This document shows, in pieces, positions 1 through 10,656 of a stretch of DNA of 64,000 bases. Position 1 is the stretch's first letter. Each line of letters starts with the position of its first letter. The translations under genes were made by a program, and so were the position numbers. Source of the stretch: Cristatella mucedo (taxonomy: Eukaryota; Bryozoa; Phylactolaemata; Cristatellidae); contig WPIO01000007.1 in NCBI GenBank assembly GCA_009760855.2, positions 11,719,501 through 11,783,500 on the forward strand, in the 5' to 3' direction. The notes under the pieces are model-generated. The model saw only the letters and a program-made list of their open reading frames with translations, was not told the origin of the DNA and did no database searches.

Positions 1-366
1 GACTGGTAGACATTTTGCCGAGTCTCGACGTCTTCTTTTTTGCGTGCGCTTTTCTCCTCCGATCAATTGAAAGAAAATTCTTGGCTAAGTATGAAAAGTA
101 CACTAATAAAAAACCTAGTCACCAAAATCGGCTGCAAATTTATGCACGTTCTTTTCGCTTCCCATATTCCATGGATTGACAGATGAGATTTTGTCCACAC
201 TCGTAGCCTACCGTACAGCTATAATTGGTTCAATCTGAAAAGTAGTGCTTCTGTCACTGATGAAATGAAGATTCTGAATCAGCCGCTCTTTCGACTGTAG
301 ATCAGCTAGAGCGAGGACCGAATTTTTGGGAGGAACATGCCAATAACCGCTTGCGGCCGGCAATAA
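1..366. other. unassigned sequence, no gene seen
   Basis: No coding similarity, RNA gene or repeat family is recognisable here. The short antisense reading frames are not supported by codon pattern or motif. Confidence 0.5.
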
Positions 367-510
367 GCCGAGCTGGTTTGGTACATCGGCTAAGGTGCTC
401 GCCCGGGGGACCAAGGTCTGGCTGAGGTCGTGAGCTCGAGCCCCGAGAAATGTGCGAAGCGCCTGAATAGAGATTAAGCTCTCTTGGAGCGCTATACAAA
501 TGAATTATGT
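367..510 (+). mobile_element. SINE-2 copy, near full length
   Basis: This is a tRNA-derived short interspersed element. A box-like sequence (GGTTTGGTACATCGG) comes near the start. The B box lies in GAGCTCGAGCCCC, about 75 nt in. The tail GCGCCTGAATAGAGATTAAG then TCTCTTGGAGCGCTATA matches the 3' stem-loop of the LINE-A elements in this window. It is the same family as the copy at 63418-63575. Confidence 0.8.
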
Positions 511-2126
511 TTTAAAGAAGTACCTGCTGCATCCCTCGAATCCACTAATCCTGGATCTATAAGTGGGAGCTCGTTACCGCGGGGCAAAATCTTAGCTGAG
601 CTACGTTGCAGAAATAATTTTCTCGTCGACTGCACATTCACATAAAAACTGGACAGCACTTGCGACGGAATGCTCACGACGACCAGCGTCTTAATTGACC
701 ACAACTCTGCTGCATGGCATGTATGGCTGATGCGTTGTTGTTTTTTAGCCACATCAGCCATGTCAAAGTTAAAGCAGTGTAAGGGATCATCGATTTATAA
801 TTTTTAGGCTACACTTGCGTTTGCATACAATTTCTGGATCAATTGTAAAATGTCAACAGACACACCTTTTAAGCTTGATACTTACCTAGTCATTTACTTT
901 TACTTATTGCTTCTCTTGCAGCGAGGCGTAAAACACTCGGATCAGTATCTGGTTCCCTTACGGCGCTACGCACAAGATTTCTTATTATCCTTCACCTTAG
1001 CGATGCAGCAAACCCGATAGGGGTTGTTGATTCCCAGCAGCTGGGAACTACGTAGCTAAACAATGGATACGTTCTCCGGTCGTTGACCACAGTGGATGTA
1101 ACAGTTGTAGCTTGACATCCAACTGTAACTTAAAAGTGCAAATGCATTCAGGCTCTACGAGGGAATTCAGCGTGAGTATGGAAGTCAAAATTTAAAGAAG
1201 GCACCAAATGCCGCAGAACGGTTATCTGAATAGTGGTAGAACACTGGACCGGCAACACCGAGGTTCGGCCATGGCGTCTCCTTCAAAGAACAAAATGGCC
1301 GTCAGCCAGTCGGTCGGTCCCGAGGCTGCAGACGGCCTTCATTCTGTATTTTGAAAGCAACTGATTTTGAATGGTAGGTATTTTCTAGAAATTCCACACC
1401 CAGAATAATTCAGGAAGGCTTTAGCCGCCAAAAGAGGCGAAAGAGTTGCGACCGAGGCGCTGAAGCGCACTGCCTCGAAGAACGCGCCTCCTCGTCTCTC
1501 GTCTCCATGAGCTCCCGCGCGAGCCCCCGCGCGTGAGCTGAAATCAGGTCTAGATCAAGGCAACGCCTTCGAGGTCGCTCAGTAAGAGACAGGGGTAATT
1601 CAATCTGTGCACACACACAGCGTATCAGTGAACCTGCGCGTGCCCAGTCCGCAGCCCGGCATTCGCTTCCAGGAACCCTCCAAACGAAAAGGTATTGCAC
1701 CTCATCTGCAAGGAAAATGGCCGCCCTCCTCTGGAAAAATTATCCCGAAAGTGGGTCCCACTGGACAAGTCACTTTATCTATCCAGAACTTCACTAATAA
1801 CCAGGAACAGGGCAGGAACTTCGCTGTTAACCGGGGTACTATACGCAATATGTGTCCTTTTAGGTAGCAGTAGGTTCATGCACCGCCTAAGGAGAACAGC
1901 TCAAACGCGGTCAAAAGGTGTAGAGGCATTCGTAGCCTGGGAGACATATTTGGCAATAAACTCAATGCAGACGTGAAGGAAGAGAAAATAAAAAGAGTGC
2001 GATATGCGGTTTTAGTCCAGCAACGAGGACAGTGAGCGGATCTAGTTCATAATCCGTTCTAACTTACAAGCGAAGGCCTTGGAGAAACCTTGTGCTAGGT
2101 CTCCATTGGGATAATAGTGGCATTCA
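511..2126. other. unassigned sequence with GC-rich patch
   Basis: No gene is recognised. A GC-rich patch lies at about 1410-1680. Overlapping ORFs of 86 and 93 codons at 1607-1976 show no familiar domain and probably occur by chance. Two YY1/Pho-like motifs, AAAATGGCC, lie at 1292-1300 and 1714-1722. Confidence 0.4.
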
Positions 2127-2660
2127 TATAATAATAAAAATAAATTGTACCGCAACCTAAGAGAACTTAATCTCTTTCCAGGTACTTAACATACTTCTTA
2201 CGCAACGCCAAGTGTTCTCCGGCTGCTGACTATGGCTCATCCTTTCCAGCGGTCCTGAGCTGCTACTTCCGTGCTACTCACTACCTCAACGGCTCTACCG
2301 ACTCGGCTATGCTTCACACTTTATCTTTGTTTCGTGAGATGAAGTATGTTGGCTCCCGAATGCATACCGAAAGCCGCTTAGGCTGTTAGTGCGCCATATC
2401 AACCTCTCCTGCGTAGCACCACATAGTCTTTGTGGAGTTACCGACGGAAATATATTACATAAAATTAAATTACACATACTGTAAAGGAAGCACGATCCCA
2501 TGGTTAGTAATAGCGTGAATAATGTCAACAATGATAACATGGCTATAGGTGACATGCACAGAGTCAGCAAGAAAATATGGTTAGTGGCAGCACGCACAGT
2601 GTCAGCATGTATAAGCACAAAAGTACGAATCAAATGACCCACTAAATGCCGGGATAAATA
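2127..2660 (-). mobile_element. LINE-A 3' end, split by a LINE-B insertion
   Basis: Read on the minus strand, 2470-2660 carries the LINE-A 3' untranslated motif order (tgcttat, gctgacactgtg, ccactaaccat, ctgactctgtgcatgtcac). The terminal stem-loop and ATT-rich tail lie at 2127-2203. The two halves are separated by a LINE-B 3' fragment in the opposite orientation. Similar short sequences flank the split (TTAACATACT and TTACACATACT), as expected of a target-site duplication. Confidence 0.7.
2204..2469 (+). mobile_element. LINE-B 3' fragment inserted in LINE-A
   Basis: It matches the 3' ends of the LINE-B copies at 43470-43995 and 31916-32380. Shared words include CTGCTGACTATGGCTCATCC, CTGAGCTGCTACTT, CTCACTACCTCAAC and TTTGTGGAGTTACCGACGG. 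Only the last ~265 bp are present, the usual 5'-truncated product of target-primed reverse transcription. Confidence 0.75.
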
Positions 2661-2776
2661 TATGCGCTATTAGATTGAGTAAATTGGTTCTTGTACCCCT
2701 ACCCAGCGGTACCTCCTCCTCCTCCTCCAAGCAAGCAGCCGACGACCTGATTAAATAACAGAGTGCAAAGCAAAGT

Positions 2777-2932
2777 TTAGTTGATTAAACAGTCTCATTT
2801 ATGCATCGGCAGAAGAGTCTTTGCGGCTCACATCACCGCTTGTAGCCGGCAATAAAGGATCGCCCACTGCAGGGTTCGAACACACGAACAGGGTGGTCAA
2901 GTGAGATCACCTTTCCCTTGGAACTTGGACTA
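2777..2932 (-). mobile_element. SINE-1 copy, 5' part decayed
   Basis: On the minus strand the family body is clear: a B box-like GGGTTCGAACCCT-type segment (forward CAGGGTTCGAACAC), the GCAGTGGGCGATCC core, the AGCGGTG segment and the terminal TTTAATCAACTAA. The A box half is degraded. Confidence 0.7.
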
Positions 2933-3049
2933 TGCATTGGCAAAAGCGTGGACTGAGCCTTAGCTAATATGGATAGCAAAGACCTAAAATCAAGCTTTTT
3001 TGCTCAACACCTCAGCTATTTTAAATGCCTCTTTTTTGTTTAGCGACAT

Positions 3050-5770
3050 AATTTAATGTAACTCCGTCTGTGATTCCAAAAAGCCACGAAGACTATGTGG
3101 GTGTTACGTAGGAGAGTTGTGTCTAGCACACTCGCTGCCTAAGCGGCTTTCTGTACGCATTCGGTAGCCAACAGACTTCGCCTCACGCAACAACGAGAAA
3201 GTGGGAAGCGTAGCAGACTCAAGAGAGCAGTTGAGATAGGGAGTAGCAGAACAGGATGAGCCATATTCGGCAGCAGGAGAGTAGTTGTCGTTGCCTAAGA
3301 TTGTGGAAGCGAGATCCACAGTCTAGGACCTGCAGAGCGAAAGCTTCTGTCGCCAGCGGTCTTTAAGCGGAGTAATGAAACAGCTAATTCATCGTCCATA
3401 CAGGACCTGATGGCGCGAAGAGGCTGAAACTGATGCAGCAGTTCGGCTAGGTACGGAGGAGCCAAGCCTTGTGGGTCAAAGTAAGAACTTTGCTCTGTAT
3501 CAGTTGCTCAACCGGCATCCATCTTGCACTTTTCGGAATCCAACAGTCTACAAATATCTCGTACAAACCTCAAATCCTTTGGAGACCGTGCATTTAGTTC
3601 GTATGCTCCCAAAGGCTTTAACTCCCTCCCGACTTGCGTCACAACATCCCCTGACTTGACCACATTTAAAAAGAACTTAAAAACACACCTGTTTAGAACA
3701 GCATTTAGTGGGTCCCCATGATTTTTCCTTCATGTGCTTATGCGTGCTGACACTGTGCATGCTGCCACTAACCACATTTACATGCTGACCCTGTGCATGT
3801 CACCCCTAACCTTGTTAGTCATGTTGTTTGTTTTTCAAGCATGATATTACTCACCATTCAATTGCATTTGCCTTTGCAGCAAATGTAAAGCGCCTAGAGA
3901 GAGATTGAGTTCTACGAGGGCGCTTTATCACGTGCATTATTATTATTATTATTATTATTATTTCTTAGTAAAGGAGACACGTGCTCAAACCTCTGGGACT
4001 TAAAAAGACTAGCCTTGCAGCCATATTCATAGTCAGCTGCAGTGGCCAATTAGCTTTCTTTGGCAGCCCAGCCAAGAGGGAATTACAATAATCAAGCCGA
4101 GACAGAACTAAGAAGCTAGTTACATTTTTTGCAAGCCACTGTGGAAGGCAGCTCCTAATGTTGGATAGGGATCGGACGTGATGGTGAACTGTAGAAACAG
4201 TCTTCTGAATGAGGCTTTTACAATTTAGGCAGCTGTTGAAAACGACACCTCAATTTCGAGCATGTGGTGATGATCGCACAACAGCATCACCTATTAGAAA
4301 AGCAAAGCCTTTTAATCCAGCCACACGCTTAGGGTGTCCTATGAGCAGCAGTTCGGTTGCATCGTCATTTAGTTTCAAGAAGTTTTCCGACATCCAGGAT
4401 CGAATGTCGGCAAGGCAAGCATTCAGTTGCTCTGTTGCTGCAGCAGATTCCGCCGGTTTGAACGACAAATACAGCTGAGTATCGTCAGCATAAAAGTGAT
4501 ATCCTATTCCATGGGCCTTAATCATTTTCCCAGAAGTGGAATATAAATTGAGAAAAGCAAGGGACCGAGTGTGGACCCTTGAGGGACTCCACAGGTGACC
4601 CGTCTCGTGTGTGAGAAATGACCCCCACACGACACGGATTGAACACGATCAGACAAGTACGATTTAAACCACGCCAGTGCTTCGTCTGCCAGACCGATCG
4701 TTGTTCTCAATCGTTCAAGTGGAACATCGTGATCACTGCTGTCGAAGGCAGCTGACTGATCTAGCAGAGCCAGGGCAGTGACGTTCCCCGTCGTCGTTGC
4801 CACGTAGAATGTCATCATTACTACGTAGGTGAGCAGTTTCAGTGGAGTGCTGCCTCTTGAATACCGATTGAAATGTTTCTGACGTATCATTCTTTTCAAC
4901 ATGCTCAACCAGCTGCTTAGCAACAGCTTTTTCAAGAATCTTCGACAAGAAAGGAAGAAGGGAAACTTGGCGATAGTTTGCAAGGACCTCTGTATCTAAT
5001 CCAGGCTTTTTTAATTATGAGTCAAACGATTTCTGATTTGAAAGACTTGGTTACGACCCCTTTTCCCAAAGAAGCATTAAAAATCTCGATTATGGCAGGG
5101 CTAAGTTAGTCTGCCAGTGAAGACCACAGAGATGATGGTATGGGATCTTCAGGAGACGAGCTCTTTTTGCTAGACCTTATTAAGGTAGCCGCGTCGCATG
5201 CAGAAACCTCAGAAAACCTTTTAAGGAAGGTCACAGGCTGTGATTTTTCAATTGCTTCAGTCGGAGGGGCTTCATGGAGGTATGAATGTGCACAACTGTT
5301 TCAGTAAAGAAGGCTGAAAACTTGTCGGCTGAGCCCTTAATACCTGGGTAGTCAGACCTCTCAGCATTGGGCAGTACATGGTTTACTGTCTTTTAAATCT
5401 ATTTAGGGTCCGACTGGCAGGAATTCAGCTTTCGAGTGAAAAAAGAAGCCCTGGCTTTTTTAAGCTTCCGGGTGTAAAATCGAAGTCTTTGAAATTGACT
5501 AGATCTGCATCAGACCCCGATTTCTCGAAACGACGTTCAAGCCTGCGCTTATCGCGGTGTATCTTTAGGAGTCTTTTTGTAAATTGAAAGGAATCTCCGC
5601 GACTCTGTACACGGATAGAATGAACGGGAGCATGCTTGCCAAGAGCAGTCCTGAATGTCCTGTTCTCTGCATCAGCGAGGGCATCGAGTTTGCTGGTCGA
5701 ATCTGAATGCAGATCAAGAAGACTTGCACCACAAACAGATTTAAAAAATCTGTCCATGTCAGTGCTCTAA
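3050..5770 (-). mobile_element. LINE-B (L2/CR1-like) partial element, decayed ORF2
   Basis: This is the longest LINE-B copy. It runs on the minus strand and is interrupted at 3481-3964 by a LINE-A insertion. The upstream part (5425-5757) encodes the basic linker that precedes reverse transcriptase in L2-type ORF2 proteins, with RRLERRFEKSG. Next come the RT blocks: LLDQSAAFDSSDHDV and VPQGSTLGPLLFSIY at 4522-4983, then the catalytic box HFYADDTQLYL at about 4471-4497 in another frame. The C-terminal block RFEHVSPLLR follows just above 3964, and LAPPYLAELLHQFQPL and the 3' UTR lie below 3481. Frameshifts between blocks and missing sequence around the insertion show it is dead. No endonuclease domain is recognisable; the element abuts a SINE-1 at its 5' side. 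Confidence 0.85.
3481..3964 (+). mobile_element. LINE-A 3' fragment nested in LINE-B
   Basis: The end of ORF2 is clear from about 3510: SESNSLEI-like residues, SFGDRAFSSYAP, NSLPT, SPDLTTFKKNLKTHLFRTAF. The 3' UTR follows, then the stem-loop AAAGCGCCTAGAGAGAGATT...GGGCGCTTTATCACGTG and an ATT microsatellite tail at 3939-3962. It is close to the copy at 50625-51787 and was inserted antisense into LINE-B. Confidence 0.85.
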
Positions 5771-5906
5771 AGTAAGCCTTAAAAGCTATCATCTCCGTCT
5801 GCAGGGGGAATCAATGGTCGTCCACCGCAGGATTCGAACTCACGACCTCGGGACCGAGATTTTAAAGAGCAACCGCCTTACCTAGTGTGCCATCACGGCG
5901 CACCAA
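5771..5906 (-). mobile_element. SINE-1 copy with intact tRNA-like head
   Basis: The minus-strand B box is GAGTTCGAATCCT (forward AGGATTCGAACTC). The A box region is TGATGGCACACTAGG. The tail is truncated after AAGCCTTAAAAGC. It lies directly at the 5' side of the LINE-B copy. Confidence 0.75.
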
Positions 5907-5989
5907 CCTATAAACGGCTGAGCGCATGCGTGACCTGCAGTTGCAGCGACACGTAGATCGGCACTTTCCATTTGCAGAATTACCGAAGG

Positions 5990-6290
5990 CCGAGAAGAGC
6001 TCCGAGGAAGGGGAGAGCTTTAAGTAGGAGGAGGAGGAAGATGAGAGCTCTGAGGAGGAGGATGAGAACTCTGAGTAGGAGGAGAAGGAGAGCTCTGTGG
6101 AGGAGGAGGAGAAGAGATATGATGAGGAGGGGAAAGAGGAGGATAAGGAGAAGGAGGAGGTGAGCTCTGAGGAGGAAGAGGAGGAGAGCTCTGTGGAGAA
6201 GGAGAGCTCTGTGGAGGAGAGCTGTGTGGAGGGTCAGGGGAGCTCTGTGGAGGAGGAGGAGGAGAGCTCCGAGGAGGAAATCTCAGCTTG
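5990..6290. repeat. GGA/GAG purine-rich compound repeat
   Basis: About 300 bp is built almost only of GAG, GGA and AAG triplets with recurring GAGAGCTCTG interruptions. The Glu- and Arg-rich ORFs across it are artefacts of the repeat. The near-pure purine strand could form triplex DNA. Confidence 0.85.
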
Positions 6291-6479
6291 CTGCGCTTGC
6301 TACTGCAGCTGCCCTGTAACGACTCGCTCTTCGGTTTGTGCGTAGCGCGAGGGGAGCTAATTCAGAGTGCTTTAGATTCGCGAAGTTCAACGCTGCACGA
6401 TCTGAATGCGACTGAATGAGGACCTACGAACAGGCTGACGATCTTCAGGTGGAATACGCTGCGACCCGTGTCTTTAACC

Positions 6480-6600
6480 AGGGGCAAGGCGCTACAAGCG
6501 GCGGTGTGAGATGTTGAGGCTCTTCTGCCACCACATAAATTAGGCTGTTTAATCAGCTAACCTTAGCTTTATACTCGGTTACTTAATCAGGCCGGTTGCT
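6480..6600 (+). mobile_element. SINE-1 3' part, 5' truncated
   Basis: It carries the family tail: ACAAGCGGCGGTG, GAGGCTCTTCTGCC, ACATAAATTAGGCTGTTTAA and TCAGCTAACC. The tRNA-like head is absent or too decayed to recognise. Confidence 0.65.
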
Positions 6601-6684
6601 TGGAGGAGGAGGTGCCGGTGGATGGTGGCACGAGAACCAACTTACTCTAATTAATACCGCATCTATTTATCACAGCATCTAGCC

Positions 6685-6930
6685 GGTCCTTGCGATTCAT
6701 CCTTTACGTGCTTATGCGTGCTGACACTAGGAAAGCTACTACTAACCACACTTGCAGGCTCAACCTGTGCATGTTACCCCTAACCATGTTATTCTTGTTG
6801 TTTATTGAGCATGCTACCACTCACCATTCGATCCTGCTTCCTTTGCATCAAATGTAAAGCGCCTTAGAAGAGATTGAGCTCTTTGAGGGTGCTTTATCAA
6901 GTGTGCTATTATTATAATTGTTATTATAGG
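6685..6930 (+). mobile_element. LINE-A 3' tail fragment
   Basis: It contains the LINE-A 3' UTR (GTGCTTATGCGTGCTGACAC, CATGTTACCCCTAACCATG), the stem-loop GCGCCTTAGAAGAGATTGAG...GGGTGC and a short ATT tail. The outer stem is kept through one G-T wobble. Confidence 0.8.
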
Positions 6931-7529
6931 TCATGCAACGTCACTTGCACCGCCGTTGGTTACACCCATTCAACTACAATCCCTAGCTCTCTGAAAGCCA
7001 GTACGGCTACGGCCCTGGCAAAAACCGTCGAGCGGCCGCAGTTCCCTGATTGGGCAGAAGTAATGGCACTTGCGCCATCCTTCGGCCGACTGACCGCAAC
7101 CTTAGCGGAAATGATGTATAGCCACCAAGTATGCTGCGGCCGATCAAGCGAAGTGCGTAATAAACTTGGCGAGTGGAGCGGCAATTACAGCTGCTGCTAC
7201 GGCAATAAAAAAAGAGAAATGCATTGGAGCTCAAAAGTGACTGTTTTTAAAACAACGCGCTGCTTGTGCGCCTCACAACTATCGCTACCGCATCCCGCAG
7301 CTAAGAAGCCGGCGATGTACGGCGATCGCCACTGCCAGCTCACACGTACGCCAATGAGAGACCTGGCACCAGAGAGCGCCTAGCGCTGGAACGCATGCTG
7401 CCGCGCGCGGTAATTAGAAACAATTCGCTAGGAACTCCGCGCCCGGTGTGTATAGCGTGCGCCTTTTAATATTAACTGCGTCTCGTCGCTGCGTCGCCAG
7501 CGCTCGACAGCGACGCCAGCACCTTGCAG

Positions 7530-7537
7530 TATAAATA
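7530..7537 (+). promoter_or_regulatory. TATA-box candidate
   Basis: TATAAATA lies at the upstream edge of the CpG-rich domain. An initiator-like TCACTC follows about 12 nt downstream, closer than usual. No transcript can be assigned. Confidence 0.25.
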
Positions 7538-7641
7538 TCTCGTCACTCTGTAACTTCGCCTCGCGAATCTGTGTTCCCGCCGCTCCCCCTCCTCCCGTCG
7601 CTCCCACCGCCCGCTGTCATACCCACCACTCCACCCACCCA

Positions 7642-7652
7642 CCCCCCCCCCC
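7642..7652. repeat. poly-C run (11)
   Basis: An uninterrupted run of 11 C inside a CCACCCACC-rich stretch. It is one of nine C/G homopolymers of ten or more in the window. Confidence 0.9.
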
Positions 7653-10073
7653 GCTGTCCCCACAGTTGCCGTCGACAGAAGAAGTCGTACGCGTTCGTGC
7701 AACGGATGAATGCCGCCCGGAGCCAACTTGAAATTTGAAAATCAGTTTGGAGACCTTTCCGTCTGAGACGGTACACTCCAGATTAAATTAAGAGTCGCCC
7801 TCATATCCACATATACTATCTAGCTACACTCTTCTCGACGGCACGCCCGGAATGTTATGCGTGCCGCCGCCATCCGCCACGAACAATAAGCTTCCCCAAA
7901 TCGAGGAAGTTGCCCGTCGAGGAAGCGAATGGTACTCGCAGGTTGCACCGTCTCCTTTCGCCGCCTCCGCCGCTGCTGCCGACGAGACGCCGACGGGACG
8001 CCGTCACGCGCCCCCCCCCTCGAGCCGTCTTGTGTTTTGCGCACGAGCTGTTTGCGGTTCGGCTAACTGCGAAATTACAGTTGCCGATGCGTTGCCGAGA
8101 TTAGGACAGGTGCTATCGAAACCGGGTCAGCACTTCAGAGTTCCCTCGCAAGCGGCATTGGATATGACCGTACAAGTACATGGTGGGCAGAGCATCGCCG
8201 TCGCGGTCGTTTCTCTGCCAAGCTCCGAGGCGCTGCGGCGGCCACCGACGCTGGTGCCCCCGGCGCATCGTGGAGCTGGCGGGCATGCGGCGGAGGCCTC
8301 GGCCACCGCTAAACAGCTCAGCTGTTGCGACGCCCGGACCGGCGATTGCTGCATAGTCGGCGCGACTTGCGTCAGAGTACACTTTGGGGCGCGCGCGCGC
8401 GGCCCGCCGATCGCGCTCGCGCGCCCGGTTCGCACGAGCGGCGAGCGCACAGGCAATTGGCACCGGCGATATTTGCATAATGTATATTCAGTATCGCCAC
8501 CTCGCTGGCGAGATTAATGGCGGCAGTTGCTTATTGGCTAGCGAACGCAATGTGAGCTGCTGCTCCTATTTCGCCCGGCGCAGCCTGACTAGATTTTCGC
8601 TCGTGCCCTCGCGGCAGCAGCAGCAGCAGCAGCCGTCGCCGCCGCCGCTGCCGCTGACGGACATCGCCGGCCGGCCAGCCGCAGCTGCCGCGTCCGCCCG
8701 GCGCTCCCTGGCGCCGCCGGCCGCGCGAGCCGCGGCTTCCACGCCCTCCTGGTACCGCGAGCTCGCGCAGAGCCGCCGTAGCGAGCGGCGCGCGATCGGC
8801 CGGCGCGCTGCGACCGCTCGCACAGCGGCGAAGGCTCGGTGCCGAGCGCACGACGATCTGCCACTGCATTCGTCCAGCGAAAGAACGACTTCCCGTCGAC
8901 CCCCGCCCGCCTTTTTTCGTTCGTCTGCCTCTATCGGTCCGGCCAGGTGAACGTTCGATTCGACGCTCAAGCTTAAAATCCGGAGGATACCCAGGATTGA
9001 TCGTGCGGCAATGCGAAGAAGGAAGTCGGAAGACAGTCACGACGCTCGCGCGCGCACGCGCGCGCAAGACAGCGAGCGGAGGGGGAAAGCAGTCGCAGCT
9101 GGGTAAGGGTCGCCATGGAGACGAACGCGGCTCTACCGAAGGACAAGCGCGTACGCTGCTTTTGCGAACGGAAGTTGCGCCATGAGAGAAATTGCGTTCG
9201 AGATTAAATCTGTTTGGTTGGAAATACCACTGGATTAAGACGGTGCCTTGCATTAATCGTCACCTGCAACTCTGCAAAGCCACAAACCCGCTAAGTGGAT
9301 GTCGCGATGGCAAGCTTTCCGCGGCGCGCTAAAGGCCCGAGCGGCTTCGGTAGGCCGTTCGATGGGCGGTTGCGCCGCGCTCCGTGCGGGGAGCGCGGCC
9401 GCGCTGCCGACCGCCGATTCGCGCTCACTCCGCGCGGGCCGCCTCAACGTGGCAGCCACGCGGTTGCGACAAAATGAGCCGCGACCGACTCGCCCGTCGA
9501 AAAGAGTCGCGCGCGGCCAGCGCCTCGAGATCGCCATCCCGGGAATTCGTGCCGGCCGCTGCCGCCGCAGCCGCCGCGGTCGAACAGTCTCTCTTTTGTC
9601 TCTACGCGCCGCAGCCATTATCAAAGCAGGTCAAGCCAACAGCAGCGCTTGCATGTCGGGAGCGGAAGCCTCTCTTCTTTCACCGCATTCTATTTCGGGA
9701 AAGGAAGCGTACGCTCCCATAGGGGCTCTTGTGTCGGTGCAAAAACCCACGAACCTCGGACTGTCAGTCGTAGCAATCGGATGTCCGTAGTCCAATTGCT
9801 CTCGACGCCCGCACGTCCTTCTCTACCGTCGGATCGCGGGCAGGCTGCTGGCCGGTGGGTTCCTGCATGCAGAAACTCATCGTGGAAAAAGGAGACGCGA
9901 AGGACGAGCGAGCCGGCCGAGCGGTCCCGGAGGCGACAGGGGAGGGCGACAATGCGCGCTCGCTCGCTCCCCAAAAGAATGCTCTCGCGGATGCAACGGC
10001 TGCGCCGGCGGCCGAAATTGGCTGACTCTAAAAACAAGGCACCCACCGTCCGGAGGGAGAGAGCCGTCGAATG

Positions 10074-10131
10074 GCGCGCGCGCGCGCGCGCGCGCGCGCG
10101 CGGGTTTGGGCGCATGCGCGCGCGCGCGCGG
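10074..10131. repeat. alternating CG tract, Z-DNA prone
   Basis: Two long alternating (CG)n blocks (about 10074-10103 and 10112-10131) are separated by GGTTTGGGCGCATG. Shorter blocks of the same kind lie at about 8388, 9047 and 10309. Confidence 0.9.
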
Positions 10132-10554
10132 CAGTCGGGCCTCGCTCGAGGTCGGAGCGGCAGAGGAGGAAGAAGAGCTGGCTGGCGAGTGCTTCGGCTC
10201 CGTAGGCCGCAGGCGAAGCGCCGTCAATCGCGCTCCGTCGGCCGCACAGCGAGTCGCCTTCCACAGATCAACTTGGCACGGTGCACCTCGTGCTGCTGCA
10301 TTTTTACGCGTGCGCGCGCGCGCGTCCTTACAGAAGCCCGCAGGCAGTAAGTTAGCGTCGCTAGCTTACTGAGTCCCCGAGGCGTCTCCGAGGGATTGTG
10401 ACGCGCTACTCACGCGCCGCAACGTAGTCTCGTTAGCCGGTCGAGTCGGAGATCGCCCGCCGCCGAATGCGAGCGAACTTGGCGCCGCCATCCCATTTTC
10501 TAAATTCCCCGACTGCCCACTTAAGCCGCACCGGCGGTGCGCAGAGACGGACGC

Positions 10555-10656
10555 GAATGATAAATAAATAAGTAAATCCTAGCTGATTAGACAGCCTCTT
10601 TTTGTATAGCGACAGACGAGCCTTTATGGCTATCACAATCGCTTGCAGTGGCGATG
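10555..10656 (-). mobile_element. SINE-1 3' part, head missing
   Basis: The minus-strand tail is recognisable: forward CCTAGCTGATTAGACAGCC, TTTTTGTATAGCGACAGA, AGCCTTTATGGCTATC and GCTTGCAGTGGCGAT. It ends before the tRNA-like region. It is an isolated insertion inside the CpG-rich domain. Confidence 0.75.

Noticed and set aside
280-310. CTGTAGATC resembling part of miR-10, a Hox-cluster microRNA
   Set aside because: The full ACCCTGTAGATCC core is absent here, and I found it nowhere on either strand.
3939-3962. ATT microsatellite as an independent repeat
   Set aside because: It is the regular tail of a LINE-A insertion.
8531-9253. Long Arg/Ala-rich ORFs in CpG-rich domains (e.g. 240 codons)
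   Set aside because: Overlapping long frames on both strands are expected at this GC content, and no domain or plausible splice structure supports them.
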